Shown here: positions 17,743 to 26,866 of the stretch, piece by piece
Layout of the letters: each line of letters begins with the position of its first letter
How positions within the stretch are numbered: the first letter of the stretch is position 1
Assembly: GCF_024362525.1 (NCBI RefSeq)
Contig: NZ_CP101458.1
Location: 744,001-808,000, forward strand
DNA: 64,000 nt
Source of the DNA: Natrononativus amylolyticus
GTDB taxonomy: Archaea > Halobacteriota > Halobacteria > Halobacteriales > Natrialbaceae
Direction: 5' to 3'
Position numbers and translations under genes: made by a program
Notes under the pieces: generated by a model
The model's database searches: none
What the model saw: the letters and a program-made list of their open reading frames with translations, nothing else
What the model was told of the DNA's origin: nothing

Positions 17743-18867
17743 TCATTGAATTTGATGGTTAGGGATAAGAGCTGCTCGAGTTATTTCACGAGAGTCCGAT
17801 TTAGCTAAAGCTTCATCAACCTCAACCAAATCAAATTCTGCATCAATTAGCTCTTGGAATGGGTATTCATCAATATTATCTGTCAAGAACTGAAGGGCAT
17901 TTTTTAGATACCATGGTTGATACCGAATCACGGGTACGATGGTAATTGCTTTTCTCGTCAATAATCCTGGATCGAACGAGGTATAATGCCCTGGGCTCAC
18001 ATTTCCGACTTCGAGATACCGCCCACCATCTCTGATCAACTGAATTCCTTCAGCAAATGCATCTGGTACACCAGCAACCTCAACTCCAACATCTGCACCC
18101 TGCCCATCGGTGAGTTCTTGTACGCGTTTAGCCCGATTTTCCACAGTCTGATACTCTCGGAAGTCTATAATATGATCAGCCCCAAAGGCGCGAGCTCGTT
18201 CAATTCTGCCATCTACACCCTCAATAACAATTGTTTCTGCGCCATATTCTTTTGCAATTGCAATCGTATTCAATCCAAGACCGCCAGCACCTTGGATAAC
18301 TACAGTATCATTATAACTGAGATCAACTTTATCTAAGCCAAACAACATTTGTGAGAGGGCACAATTCGCTGCAGCAGCTACTTTTGGATCTAACTTTTTT
18401 GGGATTTTATAGAAATATTGTTTTGGGTGAATAAAGTAATGGGTAGCAAATGTACCGTGAAAGTGAGGGGGTTCATTAGGTGGTTTTGACCAATTTTCAT
18501 ATGCGTTTTGACATAAATTAAATTGGCTCTTAAGACACGATGGACATCGTTGGCATGTGAGGAAGTATGCTGGAGCAACGAGATCACCTTCTTCAATTGG
18601 TTCACCAGCATAATCTGTGTCTACATCAGAGCCGAGTTCTTTTACACGACATAATACTTCATGGCCAAGTACACCATTTTTAACTTCTGGGTGATGTCCT
18701 CGCCAAATGTGTAACTCTGATCCACAAACGTTTGCTTGTTCTACCTCTGTTAATATAGCACCAGACACTGGTTCAGGTACTTCATATTCTTTAATTTGGA
18801 CCTCTTGTGGTTGTGCCAAGTAAGCAAGTTTTCCTATCGGTCTCATTACCATGCTATGGATAGCCAC
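17743..18867 (-). CDS. Zinc-dependent alcohol dehydrogenase (MDR family)
   Basis: A 374-residue medium-chain dehydrogenase. Catalytic zinc ligands are C48 and the GHE motif at 68-70; the structural zinc site is C105, C108, C111 and C119. The Rossmann glycine motif GAGGLG is at 193-198. It oxidises an alcohol or sugar alcohol with NAD(P). Several ATGs lie at the start (codons 1, 6 and 8); the first is assumed. It belongs to a catabolic cluster with an IclR regulator, a TRAP transporter and hydrolases. Upstream, an insertion unit begins 24 bases before the start codon and has probably cut the gene off from the shared operator at 20596. The substrate is unknown. Confidence 0.85.
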   Translation of the reverse strand: MAIHSMVMRPIGKLAYLAQPQEVQIKEYEVPEPVSGAILTEVEQANVCGSELHIWRGHHPEVKNGVLGHEVLCRVKELGSDVDTDYAGEPIEEGDLVAPAYFLTCQRCPSCLKSQFNLCQNAYENWSKPPNEPPHFHGTFATHYFIHPKQYFYKIPKKLDPKVAAAANCALSQMLFGLDKVDLSYNDTVVIQGAGGLGLNTIAIAKEYGAETIVIEGVDGRIERARAFGADHIIDFREYQTVENRAKRVQELTDGQGADVGVEVAGVPDAFAEGIQLIRDGGRYLEVGNVSPGHYTSFDPGLLTRKAITIVPVIRYQPWYLKNALQFLTDNIDEYPFQELIDAEFDLVEVDEALAKSDSREITRAALIPNHQIQ

Positions 18868-19083
18868 ATCACATGTTAAGTCTTTTGTGTCGGCTCTGTT
18901 GAATCCTATTCTTCAAATACAATATGGAATGATACAGTCGGTTGGTAGAGTCTATTCATCGCGGTAATAACATTCGCTTAGCACTAGTGATCCAAGTCTC
19001 ACTATTCAGAAAGAAGTCTGAAATCGGTGTCCAACATGGAGATTCCCGCCAAATATATTTGCTTAGGAGCTATACTCGGCATC

Positions 19084-19650
19084 ATGTCCCACGACTTCCC
19101 TCTTCCGGACGACCTGCCAGAACCTGAAGATGATGGTGAGGTCGACCATCTCAAGGGAATGGAAATGCCCAACCTGTCTCTCCCAGAAACTGACGATACG
19201 ACGGTCAGCCTCCAAGACCTTCCACCACGAACCGTCATCTACGTCTATCCAATGACGGGGCGTCCTGACGAGGACGTGATCCCAGAAGGGTGGGAAGATA
19301 TACCGGGTGCCCGTGGCTGTACTCCTGAGTCGTGCGGGTTTCGAAACCACTACGACGAACTTCGGGACAATGGAGTCGGAGAGGTGTTCGGACTGTCTAC
19401 GCAATCAAGTGAGTACCAACGTGAAGTCCGTGACCGCTTGCACCTCCCCTTCGAAATGCTCAGCGATGCCGAGTGGGAACTGGCGAATGAACTTAACTTG
19501 CCGAGGTTCAACATTGAGGGAGACGATTATCTGAAGCGGTTAACGTTAATGGTCTCTGATGGACGTATCGAATACGTCTTCTATCCAATCTTCCCACCGG
19601 ACGAACATGCGAGTGAAGTTTTAGAGTGGATAACGGACAATCCTCGCTGA
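19084..19650 (+). CDS. Peroxiredoxin, BCP/PrxQ-like
   Basis: A 188-residue thioredoxin-fold protein from ATG 19084 (an upstream in-frame ATG at 19027 would add 19 residues but is less likely, since the acidic MSHDFPLPDD start is typical of halobacterial homologues). The motif GARGCTPESCGFR places the peroxidatic cysteine at 79 and a resolving cysteine at 84, as in bacterioferritin-comigratory-protein-type peroxiredoxins that reduce organic peroxides. A later FGLSTQSSEYQREV segment is also family-typical. The gene lies inside the insertion unit 18892-20545, tail to tail with its transposase remnant, so it may be passenger cargo. Confidence 0.8.
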   Translation: MSHDFPLPDDLPEPEDDGEVDHLKGMEMPNLSLPETDDTTVSLQDLPPRTVIYVYPMTGRPDEDVIPEGWEDIPGARGCTPESCGFRNHYDELRDNGVGEVFGLSTQSSEYQREVRDRLHLPFEMLSDAEWELANELNLPRFNIEGDDYLKRLTLMVSDGRIEYVFYPIFPPDEHASEVLEWITDNPR

Positions 19651-19671
19651 ATAGACAGTCTGTACTGATCG

Positions 19672-20493
19672 TTAGTGGGTTAGGTCGAGATTGTGGACGA
19701 GACATGCAAGGGCGAGTTCACGAAACTGTTTCCACCAGCGTCGTGAGCGGACGAACGCACCGTATTTACGCTTGAGTCGAGAGTTCACCGTTTCGCTCTG
19801 GTTCCGTTGAGCGTAGAGGTCGGCATCCAATCAAGCGTTCCATGCTTTCTGAAGTGAGGAAAATTCACAGTGTTTGATGAGTGGACGAATATTGTTCTTA
19901 CGGGCCGTTGCTCGAATCTGCTGATCGTCGTATCCCTTGTCACCGAGCAGGACTTCGACTTCAGCTGTGTTGCGGTTGATGAGTGACGGTGCGATCTGTA
20001 TATCGTGCTTGCGGGTCGTTGTAACGTGGAGATTGAGGATTGCGTTTACTCTTGTATCGACCTATAGTGTGACTTTCAACTGCTAAATCGTTATCTTTGT
20101 CCGTTTTGTATAGTGCTTTGAGGCGTGATTACGGTCTAAGCCCGAAGCGTCGATCCCCGCAACACCGTTGGTCGGGAACAGTGAAACAAAGATATTGAGA
20201 AGCACCCGCCAGACCGCCATATCGAGTCTATCGAACGCTTTGCACAGCGTTGACGGGGAAGGAAGTTCGGTGAGGTTGATCGCACTCCGAATACGAGGCA
20301 TCTCGATGAGTTCGTCAAGAAGTGTTCGATACGTTGTGTCCTTCCGAACTTTGAGATACAGGAAAACGATGTGCTGATGGAGCGTGTAGCGTTGTTTCGA
20401 GAACTTTGAGGAGTATCGAGCCACAGCACGTTGCGCTAACTGAAATGCTTCCTCGACAAATCGGAGCAATCGAGACTTTGGGAGGGCCTGCAT
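19672..20493 (-). pseudogene. Broken IS5-family transposase
   Basis: Starting with ATG at 20493 the frame encodes 136 residues (MQALPKSRLLRFVEEAFQLA start, then a catalytic AGIDASGLDRN motif near residue 115) and ends by a frameshift near 20083. Downstream, in other frames, NAILNLHVTTTRKHD, VEVLLGDKGYDDQQIR, LYAQRNQSETVNSRLKRKYG and LALACLVHNLDLT continue the DDE transposase to a TAA at 19672, with one further in-frame stop near 19830. These are diagnostic of halobacterial IS5 transposases. The gene is inactive, so the unit can move only with help in trans. Confidence 0.8.
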
Positions 20494-20595
20494 CTAGTCA
20501 AAATACCGACTGAATCTGTAACTCATTAAGGAGTTCAACAGAGTCTTTGTGCCCTATTAGTCAATTGACAGGACTAATCAATTGTTTAATACTAT

Positions 20596-20611
20596 ATTCC
20601 ACCATACGCAT
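20596..20611 (+). promoter_or_regulatory. Putative IclR-type operator before the hydrolase gene
   Basis: ATTCCACCATACGCAT lies 34 bases before the ATG at 20645. Its ATTCCACCAT core equals the complement of the core in the sites at 27667 (before the IclR gene) and 26741 (before the transporter operon). This shared motif suggests co-regulation by the IclR protein; binding itself is not shown. Confidence 0.45.
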
Positions 20612-20644
20612 ATCTATAAATAATGCTAGAGCATAACATGCCCT

Positions 20645-21688
20645 ATGGCAGTAAAGATCACGGAACTAGAGGAAAGAGTAGCGAATAATGTTCTAAATCG
20701 GAATATGGAGGCGGAGACATGGCAAAAAGCAGTAGGGATCAATGGATTACTAAAAACCAAGGAGGAACGGTTTGTACAGGGCGCTAAAAACCTAATTGAT
20801 AGATCAGTTGAGACACAAACTAGTCGCGGTGCACTCTCACTTGGAGCATTAGATCCTACAGTACTCGACACACCGGAATGGCCGGATTACAAATCAGGAT
20901 ATTTCCAATGTTCACCAGCGACACTGGGTTACAGCGTATTAGACCAGTATGAGATGAGTGGGAATGAGAAATATTTACAAGCAGCAGAAAAACAATACAA
21001 CCATCTAATCTCTGCAAAAAGAACTGCTGACGGCGGCATTTCATACAATACTATTGTAAATGAATTATGGATTGATGCGTTATATATGGTCTCACCTTTT
21101 CTCGCACGATATGGTGAAGTTACGAATAATCACAGGGCATTCCAAGAAGCTGTAAACCAAATCTTAATTCACAAGAAATATTTATGGGATGAAAACACTC
21201 AGTTATTTAGACATATTTGGAGAGAGACGCCAAATACCTATCCCGAAAGCTCACTCTGGTCTAGAGGGAACGGTTGGGCTGCTGCAGGAATCATTGACAC
21301 ATTAATCCACTTACCTGACGACGTTAAAAATTATGAAAAAGTAGTAGACACACTAGTAGAACTGTTAGAATCAATAATTGGTTTTCAAGACAGTAGCGGA
21401 TTATGGCATCATATTCTTGATGACCCAGCATCATCATTAGAAACCTCTGGTACTCTTATGTTCATATATGCTATTAATATGTCCCTGGACGGAGAGTATA
21501 CTAATGGGAACAATTATCTCAAGGCATCAAAAAAGGCCTTGAAGGCTTCAAAGGGTTTTGTCGACGATTTAGGAAATGTAAACAGAGTTGCACTCCCACC
21601 AGGTGGGCCTGGTGTTCCATTAGGGAACACATCATACGGACAAGGTTGGTTTCTTCTTGCTAGTGCGTCTGATAGACTACTTGAGTAA
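20645..21688 (+). CDS. GH88/GH105-like unsaturated glycosyl hydrolase
   Basis: A 347-residue (alpha/alpha)6-barrel-type protein with family hallmarks: ELWIDALYMVSPFLARYG (about 140-157), SLWSRGNGWAAAGI (about 206-219), SGLWHHILDDPASSLETSGT (about 255-274) and a C-terminal GNTSYGQGWFLLA. The D in WIDAL and the RGNGW stretch are where the catalytic aspartates of YteR/UGL-type enzymes lie. These enzymes hydrate unsaturated uronyl residues released by polysaccharide lyases and act in the cytoplasm, as no signal peptide is seen here. It fits the uptake and catabolism cluster around it. The substrate (rhamnogalacturonan or another unsaturated oligosaccharide) is not decidable. Confidence 0.7.
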   Translation: MAVKITELEERVANNVLNRNMEAETWQKAVGINGLLKTKEERFVQGAKNLIDRSVETQTSRGALSLGALDPTVLDTPEWPDYKSGYFQCSPATLGYSVLDQYEMSGNEKYLQAAEKQYNHLISAKRTADGGISYNTIVNELWIDALYMVSPFLARYGEVTNNHRAFQEAVNQILIHKKYLWDENTQLFRHIWRETPNTYPESSLWSRGNGWAAAGIIDTLIHLPDDVKNYEKVVDTLVELLESIIGFQDSSGLWHHILDDPASSLETSGTLMFIYAINMSLDGEYTNGNNYLKASKKALKASKGFVDDLGNVNRVALPPGGPGVPLGNTSYGQGWFLLASASDRLLE

Positions 21689-21713
21689 TCAAGTAAGTGT
21701 TCTTCGGTGATAT

Positions 21714-22172
21714 TTAAGCATATACCACTATGAGTTCATCTTCGATCTCCACTTCATAACTGTCAACAGGAGGTTCATCACCTTCAAGGCGTGTACCATA
21801 TTCTTCAATATTTGACTTAACGCACTGCGGAACTTTTTCTACTTCAGTTTTGTATGACCTAGTTTTGAGCTTATGTGGGTTAAAAACTGAAGTTCCATCT
21901 TTAATATTAAACTTCCATCCATGCCAAGGGCAGCGAATTACTTCTCCATCACGAGTGAGTTCAAAATCACCCGCTCTGTCTCCAGTTATCTCACCCGTAA
22001 TCGTTCCTTCACATAACGGGGCAAGTTGATGTGGACAAATATTTGCTAATGCATAGAACTCTCCATTGACATTGAATACGCCAATAGAGTGTCTACCGTC
22101 CTTTACCTCAATAATTTTCGAATGCCCGGGAGGTAACTCTCGAACCGAACACACTTCATATCTATCACTCAT
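21714..22172 (-). CDS. Rieske [2Fe-2S] protein
   Basis: A 152-residue protein with a Rieske cluster: C46-x-H48 (ICPHQLAP) and C81-x2-H84 (RCPWHGWKF). The spacing between the two halves is longer than usual because of an acidic insert (about 58-76). It is probably a ferredoxin-like component for an oxygenase or dehydrogenase. It is divergent from the amidohydrolase gene at 22379 and convergent with the hydrolase gene. Rieske plus amidohydrolase genes are common in ring-cleavage and aromatic clusters, so an oxygenase partner might lie elsewhere in the genome. No such partner is visible in this window. Confidence 0.85.
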   Translation of the reverse strand: MSDRYEVCSVRELPPGHSKIIEVKDGRHSIGVFNVNGEFYALANICPHQLAPLCEGTITGEITGDRAGDFELTRDGEVIRCPWHGWKFNIKDGTSVFNPHKLKTRSYKTEVEKVPQCVKSNIEEYGTRLEGDEPPVDSYEVEIEDELIVVYA

Positions 22173-22378
22173 TCTTGTATTCTCTTTAGGAATTGTTCAC
22201 AAAATGATGTTATCTATCTTTCTCTCAACATGGCCAGCTGTTCCCGTATCACAGTGTTTGTTTTATTCGAGAGATATTGTACTTTACGGTGATCTCAACA
22301 AGTGTATTCCGTCGGTATTCTCGAGGTATTTGAGCTTCTACAGTAACATTTACAAGGTCTGGAGTCGCATGTTACCAC

Positions 22379-23473
22379 ATGGCAAATAGCCACGCAGCTG
22401 AAAGTACCAAACAAAGGTCATTACTCATAGACTGTGACGTCCACCAAACTTGGTCGTCTGAAGAAGAGATCACACAATACTTAGCGGACCACTTCCAGGA
22501 CCGAGGTCTTACTCCGCCGGGTAGCCCCGGTTGGGTAAATCCCATCGCTTCACATGGACTTAGCCGTCGAGATGCTGTTCCAGATGATGGTGGTCCACCA
22601 GGATCAAATTATGATCTGCTGGAGGAACAGCTTTTCGGAGATTTCGAAGTTGACTATGCTATTCTCACTGGTCCACTTACGCAAGTCAAACTCGCGGTTC
22701 ATCCCAATGTCCATTATGCTAAGGCAGCTGTTGAAGCGTATAATGACTGGCTCATTGAGGAGTGGCTTGACAAAGATGATCGTCTTCTTGGGTCGATAAT
22801 TGTTGCACCACAAAGTCCTCAACACGCTGTTGACGAAATCGAACGATTGAGTTCCCATAACCAGATTGTTCAGGTGATGCTCCCCGGTGCAGATCAGTCG
22901 CCTTACGGTCATGAGCGGTACTGGCCAATTTATGAGATTGCTGAGGCCAAAGAACTCTCAATCGCCGTCCACACTACAACAGGGACTTACGGAAATGCAT
23001 GGTCTGCATCGACTTCTGCAGGGATTCCAATTTCGTATCCTGAACGACATATGGTTACACCAACGTCTATTATGGGTAATCTGGCGAGTGTAGTTTACGA
23101 AGGTGTTTTTGTGGAATATCCAGATCTTGATTGGGTTTTCCTTGAAGGAGGTCTTGCCTGGCTTCCGTACTTCATGTGGAAGATGGACAAACTTTGGAAG
23201 GGAGTGAAAGAATCAACTCCTTGGCTCAACCGTCCACCAAGTGAATACATCCGAGAAAACATTTGGTTCAGTACACAGCCAATAGCAGAACCCGAGAATC
23301 CAAAACATTTAGCATATCTCTTTGAGATGATCCACGCAGACGAAACCGTGGTTTTCTCCAGTGACTATCCGCACTGGGACAACGACAATCCAAGGGCTCT
23401 AATTCGGAATATTGATCCAGAAACCCGCCAGCGAATCTTTAGTGAGAACGCCCGTCAAATATATGGTCTCTAA
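22379..23473 (+). CDS. Amidohydrolase family protein (ACMSD-like)
   Basis: A 364-residue TIM-barrel protein of amidohydrolase family 2. The N-terminal metal motif reads DCDVHQTW with the first His at 22; the second expected His of the HxH pair is replaced by Thr/Trp, which occurs in some halobacterial members. VHTTTG (about 200), a FLEGGLAWLPYF segment (about 258) and SSDYPHWDND (about 325) are the later barrel motifs, and the C-terminal FSENARQIYGL is typical. Such enzymes hydrolyse or decarboxylate acyclic or ring-derived acids. It is expressed divergently from the Rieske gene. The precise reaction is not decidable from sequence. Confidence 0.8.
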   Translation: MANSHAAESTKQRSLLIDCDVHQTWSSEEEITQYLADHFQDRGLTPPGSPGWVNPIASHGLSRRDAVPDDGGPPGSNYDLLEEQLFGDFEVDYAILTGPLTQVKLAVHPNVHYAKAAVEAYNDWLIEEWLDKDDRLLGSIIVAPQSPQHAVDEIERLSSHNQIVQVMLPGADQSPYGHERYWPIYEIAEAKELSIAVHTTTGTYGNAWSASTSAGIPISYPERHMVTPTSIMGNLASVVYEGVFVEYPDLDWVFLEGGLAWLPYFMWKMDKLWKGVKESTPWLNRPPSEYIRENIWFSTQPIAEPENPKHLAYLFEMIHADETVVFSSDYPHWDNDNPRALIRNIDPETRQRIFSENARQIYGL

Positions 23474-23587
23474 ACCCTAACTAAGGTTTCCACTCTTATA
23501 CCAGAGTAATTTCAACCGACGCGATCTCTATACCTCTCTTGTTCACACAATCATCTGATACTATATGATATTATGGGACATGGATGC

Positions 23588-25525
23588 TCAGCCACGAGTT
23601 ACCGAGAGAAACTGATCAGTTGCTTTCAAATGTAAAAAGGCCAGACTAGTAAGAATAATAACTGCAAATATAATCTGCAGCGATACAGGTGCGAAAAGCG
23701 CACCTATCGAGAGGAACAAGAAGATGACTCGTCCTACATAGCCGATCGAGTTATGTCCATCATAGCCGACAATTGCCGCTGAGAATGCCACCAACCCAAT
23801 AATAACGGCAATAAGCGAGTATAGAGTCATTGGTAAGGACCAATAAATTAAGCTACTGTTTGCTACATAAATATATGGTACGAGAAAGCCTGCAGCACCA
23901 ATGTGCAGCGCGCTTTTACATGCTTTGAGGAAGTTTGTGTCGGCTATTCTCGCTCCAATTGCAACAGAGATCGCGACAGGTGGAGTGATTGCTGAAAGCA
24001 TAGCAAAATAAAACACAAACATATGCGCCGAAAGTTCTGGTACTCCCATTCGAATGACCCCAGGAGCTGCTAAGATAACCACGAGGATGTAAGCAGCCGG
24101 TGTAGGCATTCCTAATCCAAATAAAATACTCGTGATCATTGCAAGTATTAAGACCAGGATTAAAATCTCGCCTCCTAACGAGACCATATGAATACTAATT
24201 TTCTGCGAGAGTCCGGTTTGAGTGACCATTTCGACGATGATTCCCATTGCTGCCAGGATACTAGCGAGAGGCGCCATATCACGGGCCCCATCACGGAAGC
24301 CGATGATGGTAGAAGATGCAGTATCTTTGACTGAAGACACAGATCGCTCTTTGGTGATCACTGATTTGAGTAACGCAACAACAATCATTGTCACCATTGT
24401 ATAGAGTCCAGCTGTCAAGGGGGAATATCGAAGCACGATAAGGGTGTATATAAGGACTATCAATGGAACTAAAAAGTGGATTCCTTTCAAGAATACCCCA
24501 TAGTCGATCGAGCCGGACTTATCAGACGTCCAATTATGCCGTAAGATTAAGAAATGAATTGTGATTCCAATACCAAGGTAGAAAACCACTGCTGGGAGAA
24601 GGCCAGCTTGAATAATACGAACGTAGGAGACACCGAGAATATCTGCCATAAGAAAAGCAGCCACTCCCATAATCGGCGGGAGAATCTGCCCACCTGCGGA
24701 AGCGACTGATTCAATTGCAGCCGCGTAATCCTTCCGAATTCCTTGTTCCTTCATCATTGGAATAGTAAAACTCCCAGTTGTAGCTGTATTAGCGGCCGCG
24801 CTACCTGTTATTGAGCCCATAGCCATACTGGAGATCAAAGCGGAATGAACTATCCCAGATTTCATTTTCTTACTTACCTCGTTAGAAATGTCCAGGATAT
24901 GATCAAGTGCCCCATAAGCTTTTGCTACACCTGCAAACATAATGAAAATTGCAACCCATGTTGCGCCGACACCCATGATAAAGCTATACACACCACTCAG
25001 ACGGATTGCTCCACTCCCTGCGACTTGTTCCCATGCCATACCACTGTGGCGGAATATTCCAGGCATCCATGGTCCTACGAATGCGTAAACAATAGAAAGC
25101 ACGACTGCTCCTGCTAAAATATTACCATAAGCCCGCCGGGTTGCATCAATCACAATTAAAATAATTAGAGCGCCGACTATATGATCCATATATGTATTAC
25201 CTTCAACCGGTGCGTCTATATACAACCTATCGAAGTTAAATTCTACATAGGAAGTTAGCGCAATAATGGCTGCAATAGAAAGCGCACAGACGCCAATTTG
25301 GGCATATGTGTATAGAGAAGATCTTGTTTTCGGCTTTTGATTTAATTCTGTGACTTGGGTTTTTATCTCATCAGCATAAAATAATGATAATGCAATTCCG
25401 AGGAATATGTTGACATATCGAACTCGAACGAGTGACTGGCTATACGCATGGTAGATAGTGAATGTCGTTAGTAGTACTCCGAGAGTCAATACGATCCATT
25501 TGCTCAATTCATCATACTTAATCAT
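23588..25525 (-). CDS. TRAP transporter fused DctQM-type permease (TAXI class)
   Basis: A 645-residue membrane protein with about 16 or more predicted helices. The N-terminal part (about 1-160) corresponds to the small DctQ subunit and the remainder to the large DctM subunit, the fused form seen in TAXI-type systems. GSAAANTATTGSFTIPMM (about 245-262), ASAGGQILPPIMGVAAF and GLGMPTPAAYIL are strongly conserved TRAP permease motifs. It follows its binding-protein gene by 29 bases, so the pair forms one operon. TRAP permeases import organic acids using an ion gradient; the acid is unknown. Confidence 0.85.
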   Translation of the reverse strand: MIKYDELSKWIVLTLGVLLTTFTIYHAYSQSLVRVRYVNIFLGIALSLFYADEIKTQVTELNQKPKTRSSLYTYAQIGVCALSIAAIIALTSYVEFNFDRLYIDAPVEGNTYMDHIVGALIILIVIDATRRAYGNILAGAVVLSIVYAFVGPWMPGIFRHSGMAWEQVAGSGAIRLSGVYSFIMGVGATWVAIFIMFAGVAKAYGALDHILDISNEVSKKMKSGIVHSALISSMAMGSITGSAAANTATTGSFTIPMMKEQGIRKDYAAAIESVASAGGQILPPIMGVAAFLMADILGVSYVRIIQAGLLPAVVFYLGIGITIHFLILRHNWTSDKSGSIDYGVFLKGIHFLVPLIVLIYTLIVLRYSPLTAGLYTMVTMIVVALLKSVITKERSVSSVKDTASSTIIGFRDGARDMAPLASILAAMGIIVEMVTQTGLSQKISIHMVSLGGEILILVLILAMITSILFGLGMPTPAAYILVVILAAPGVIRMGVPELSAHMFVFYFAMLSAITPPVAISVAIGARIADTNFLKACKSALHIGAAGFLVPYIYVANSSLIYWSLPMTLYSLIAVIIGLVAFSAAIVGYDGHNSIGYVGRVIFLFLSIGALFAPVSLQIIFAVIILTSLAFLHLKATDQFLSVTRG

Positions 25526-25554
25526 AATAGGGTATTTGTTGTTCTGTTAGATAA

Positions 25555-26655
25555 CTATGCCTCCTCACCTCTGATGAAATCATCCTCCCACAAACCAACT
25601 TCCTCATAGAAGTCGGCTGCAGCAGGATGGAACGGAATCTCTTGGGCCCAAGGGAAGGCAACCCAGTGTTCATCGTCAGTATACGGTTCCAATTGGGCAT
25701 GATAATCAGCGAGTTCTTCACGGTTATCCCAGAGAGTACTCAAGAAGTTATAAATCGGATCATAGGGGTAATCATCACGCACAAACATTTTACAATTTGT
25801 CATGGTCACTAAGGGATTCTCAGGTCGGAATCGATATCCATCGATCCAAGAAGCATCGAATTCCACTGTTGTGACCCGATCATCTTCTTCAAGCGCGGAA
25901 GCTGTCTCATCCGTCCACTCCAGCATATTTAGATCTACTGTCGATTTTAGTTCTTGGACATAGCCAGGTTCCATATCGAAGTTAATATAGGGCGTTACCC
26001 CAACATCAAGCCGACCTTCGCTCATAGCAGCCCCCTGATCTGCATAGCCAAAACTGACGTCTTCATATTCGCCACCAATTTCATGCTCGAGGGCGATTTC
26101 CAATGGACGACGGGTGCCTGTAGCACCAGCAGGTGCAGGGCTCACTCTAGAATCAGATGTTATCTCAGCAGCAGATTCCCACTCGTGATGGGTTACTAAT
26201 GGCCACGCGATATGGAACCAGTGAAATACTTGATATGGGGTGTATGTGAGGTCTATTTCCCCTTCATCAAATTCAACCATATTCCAGTCACAGGCATAAC
26301 CCATATCTGCCTCATCCCGATCAAGTTTCCCGATATTTTCACCAGATCCATCACTAGTTTGAACATCAAGGAACAGTGAATCAGAGTACTCGTTAATAAT
26401 TGCAGCAATTCCCTGGCCAGCTGCAAATGAGGCTGAACCCGAAGTTGAAGTTGTCATCACTAATTCAGTGTCACCAGCCTCTGGTGCAGCATCAGAGCCT
26501 GAGTCAGAATCACCATCATCGTCACCATTGCCATTCGCTGGTGCCTCATCAGATTGATCTCCTAAACATCCTGCGACTCCCATGAGCAATCCGGTACTGC
26601 CAGCGGCCTTTAGGAACTTCCGACGGTTTGCATTAGTGTTGGTATGATTCCGCAT
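25555..26655 (-). CDS. TAXI-family TRAP solute-binding lipoprotein
   Basis: A 366-residue extracytoplasmic binding protein. The start is placed at ATG 26655 (MRNHTNTNANRRKFLK) rather than 26673, because this puts the Tat motif RRKFLK at 11-16 and the lipobox VAGC at 27-30; Cys30 is the likely lipid anchor. An acidic linker (GDDDGDSDSGSD) follows. The rest has the TAXI/NMT1-like fold with SGSASFAAGQGIAAIINEY and a later SVGFGYADQGAAMSEGRLDV-type segment. It hands an organic acid to the permease downstream. A probable IclR operator lies 86 bases upstream of the start codon. Confidence 0.85.
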   Translation of the reverse strand: MRNHTNTNANRRKFLKAAGSTGLLMGVAGCLGDQSDEAPANGNGDDDGDSDSGSDAAPEAGDTELVMTTSTSGSASFAAGQGIAAIINEYSDSLFLDVQTSDGSGENIGKLDRDEADMGYACDWNMVEFDEGEIDLTYTPYQVFHWFHIAWPLVTHHEWESAAEITSDSRVSPAPAGATGTRRPLEIALEHEIGGEYEDVSFGYADQGAAMSEGRLDVGVTPYINFDMEPGYVQELKSTVDLNMLEWTDETASALEEDDRVTTVEFDASWIDGYRFRPENPLVTMTNCKMFVRDDYPYDPIYNFLSTLWDNREELADYHAQLEPYTDDEHWVAFPWAQEIPFHPAAADFYEEVGLWEDDFIRGEEA

Positions 26656-26740
26656 AGCGTACCAAGACATCACATCAGCTGTATAAAAGTATTACGTCAG
26701 ATAAAACAAATAATATATCTCCCAGTCTCCTGCATGATCG

Positions 26741-26757
26741 GTTCCTTATGGTGGAAT
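26741..26757 (-). promoter_or_regulatory. Putative IclR-type operator before the TRAP operon
   Basis: GTTCCTTATGGTGGAAT is an imperfect copy of the palindrome-like site at 27667-27683, sharing GTTCC and the ATGGTGGAA half. It lies between the IclR gene and the binding-protein gene start, where a repressor or activator would act. Confidence 0.45.
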
Positions 26758-26866
26758 GGCCTCATCGACTATCTACTGTCGTAATTCTACAATCATACGC
26801 TCTCTCACCCGAAAACGACTGTTAAATTGGAATCCACAATGTGAAACTAAAAGCTCAAAAGATATG

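Larger units (their letters stand above)
18892..20545. mobile_element. IS5-type unit carrying a peroxiredoxin gene
   Basis: Left end GGCTCTGTTGAATCC (18892-18906) and the complement of the right end GACTCTGTTGAACTCC (20545-20530) are similar inverted termini. They are flanked by imperfect 8-base direct repeats: TTTGTGTC (18884-18891) and TTTGTGCC (20546-20553). Inside lie an intact peroxiredoxin gene on the plus strand and a broken IS5-type transposase on the minus strand, convergent with 21 bases between stops. ISH1-type elements are known to make 8-base duplications, which fits. The unit separates the dehydrogenase gene from the 20645 hydrolase gene; without it they would be divergent across about 115 bases. 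Confidence 0.6.
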
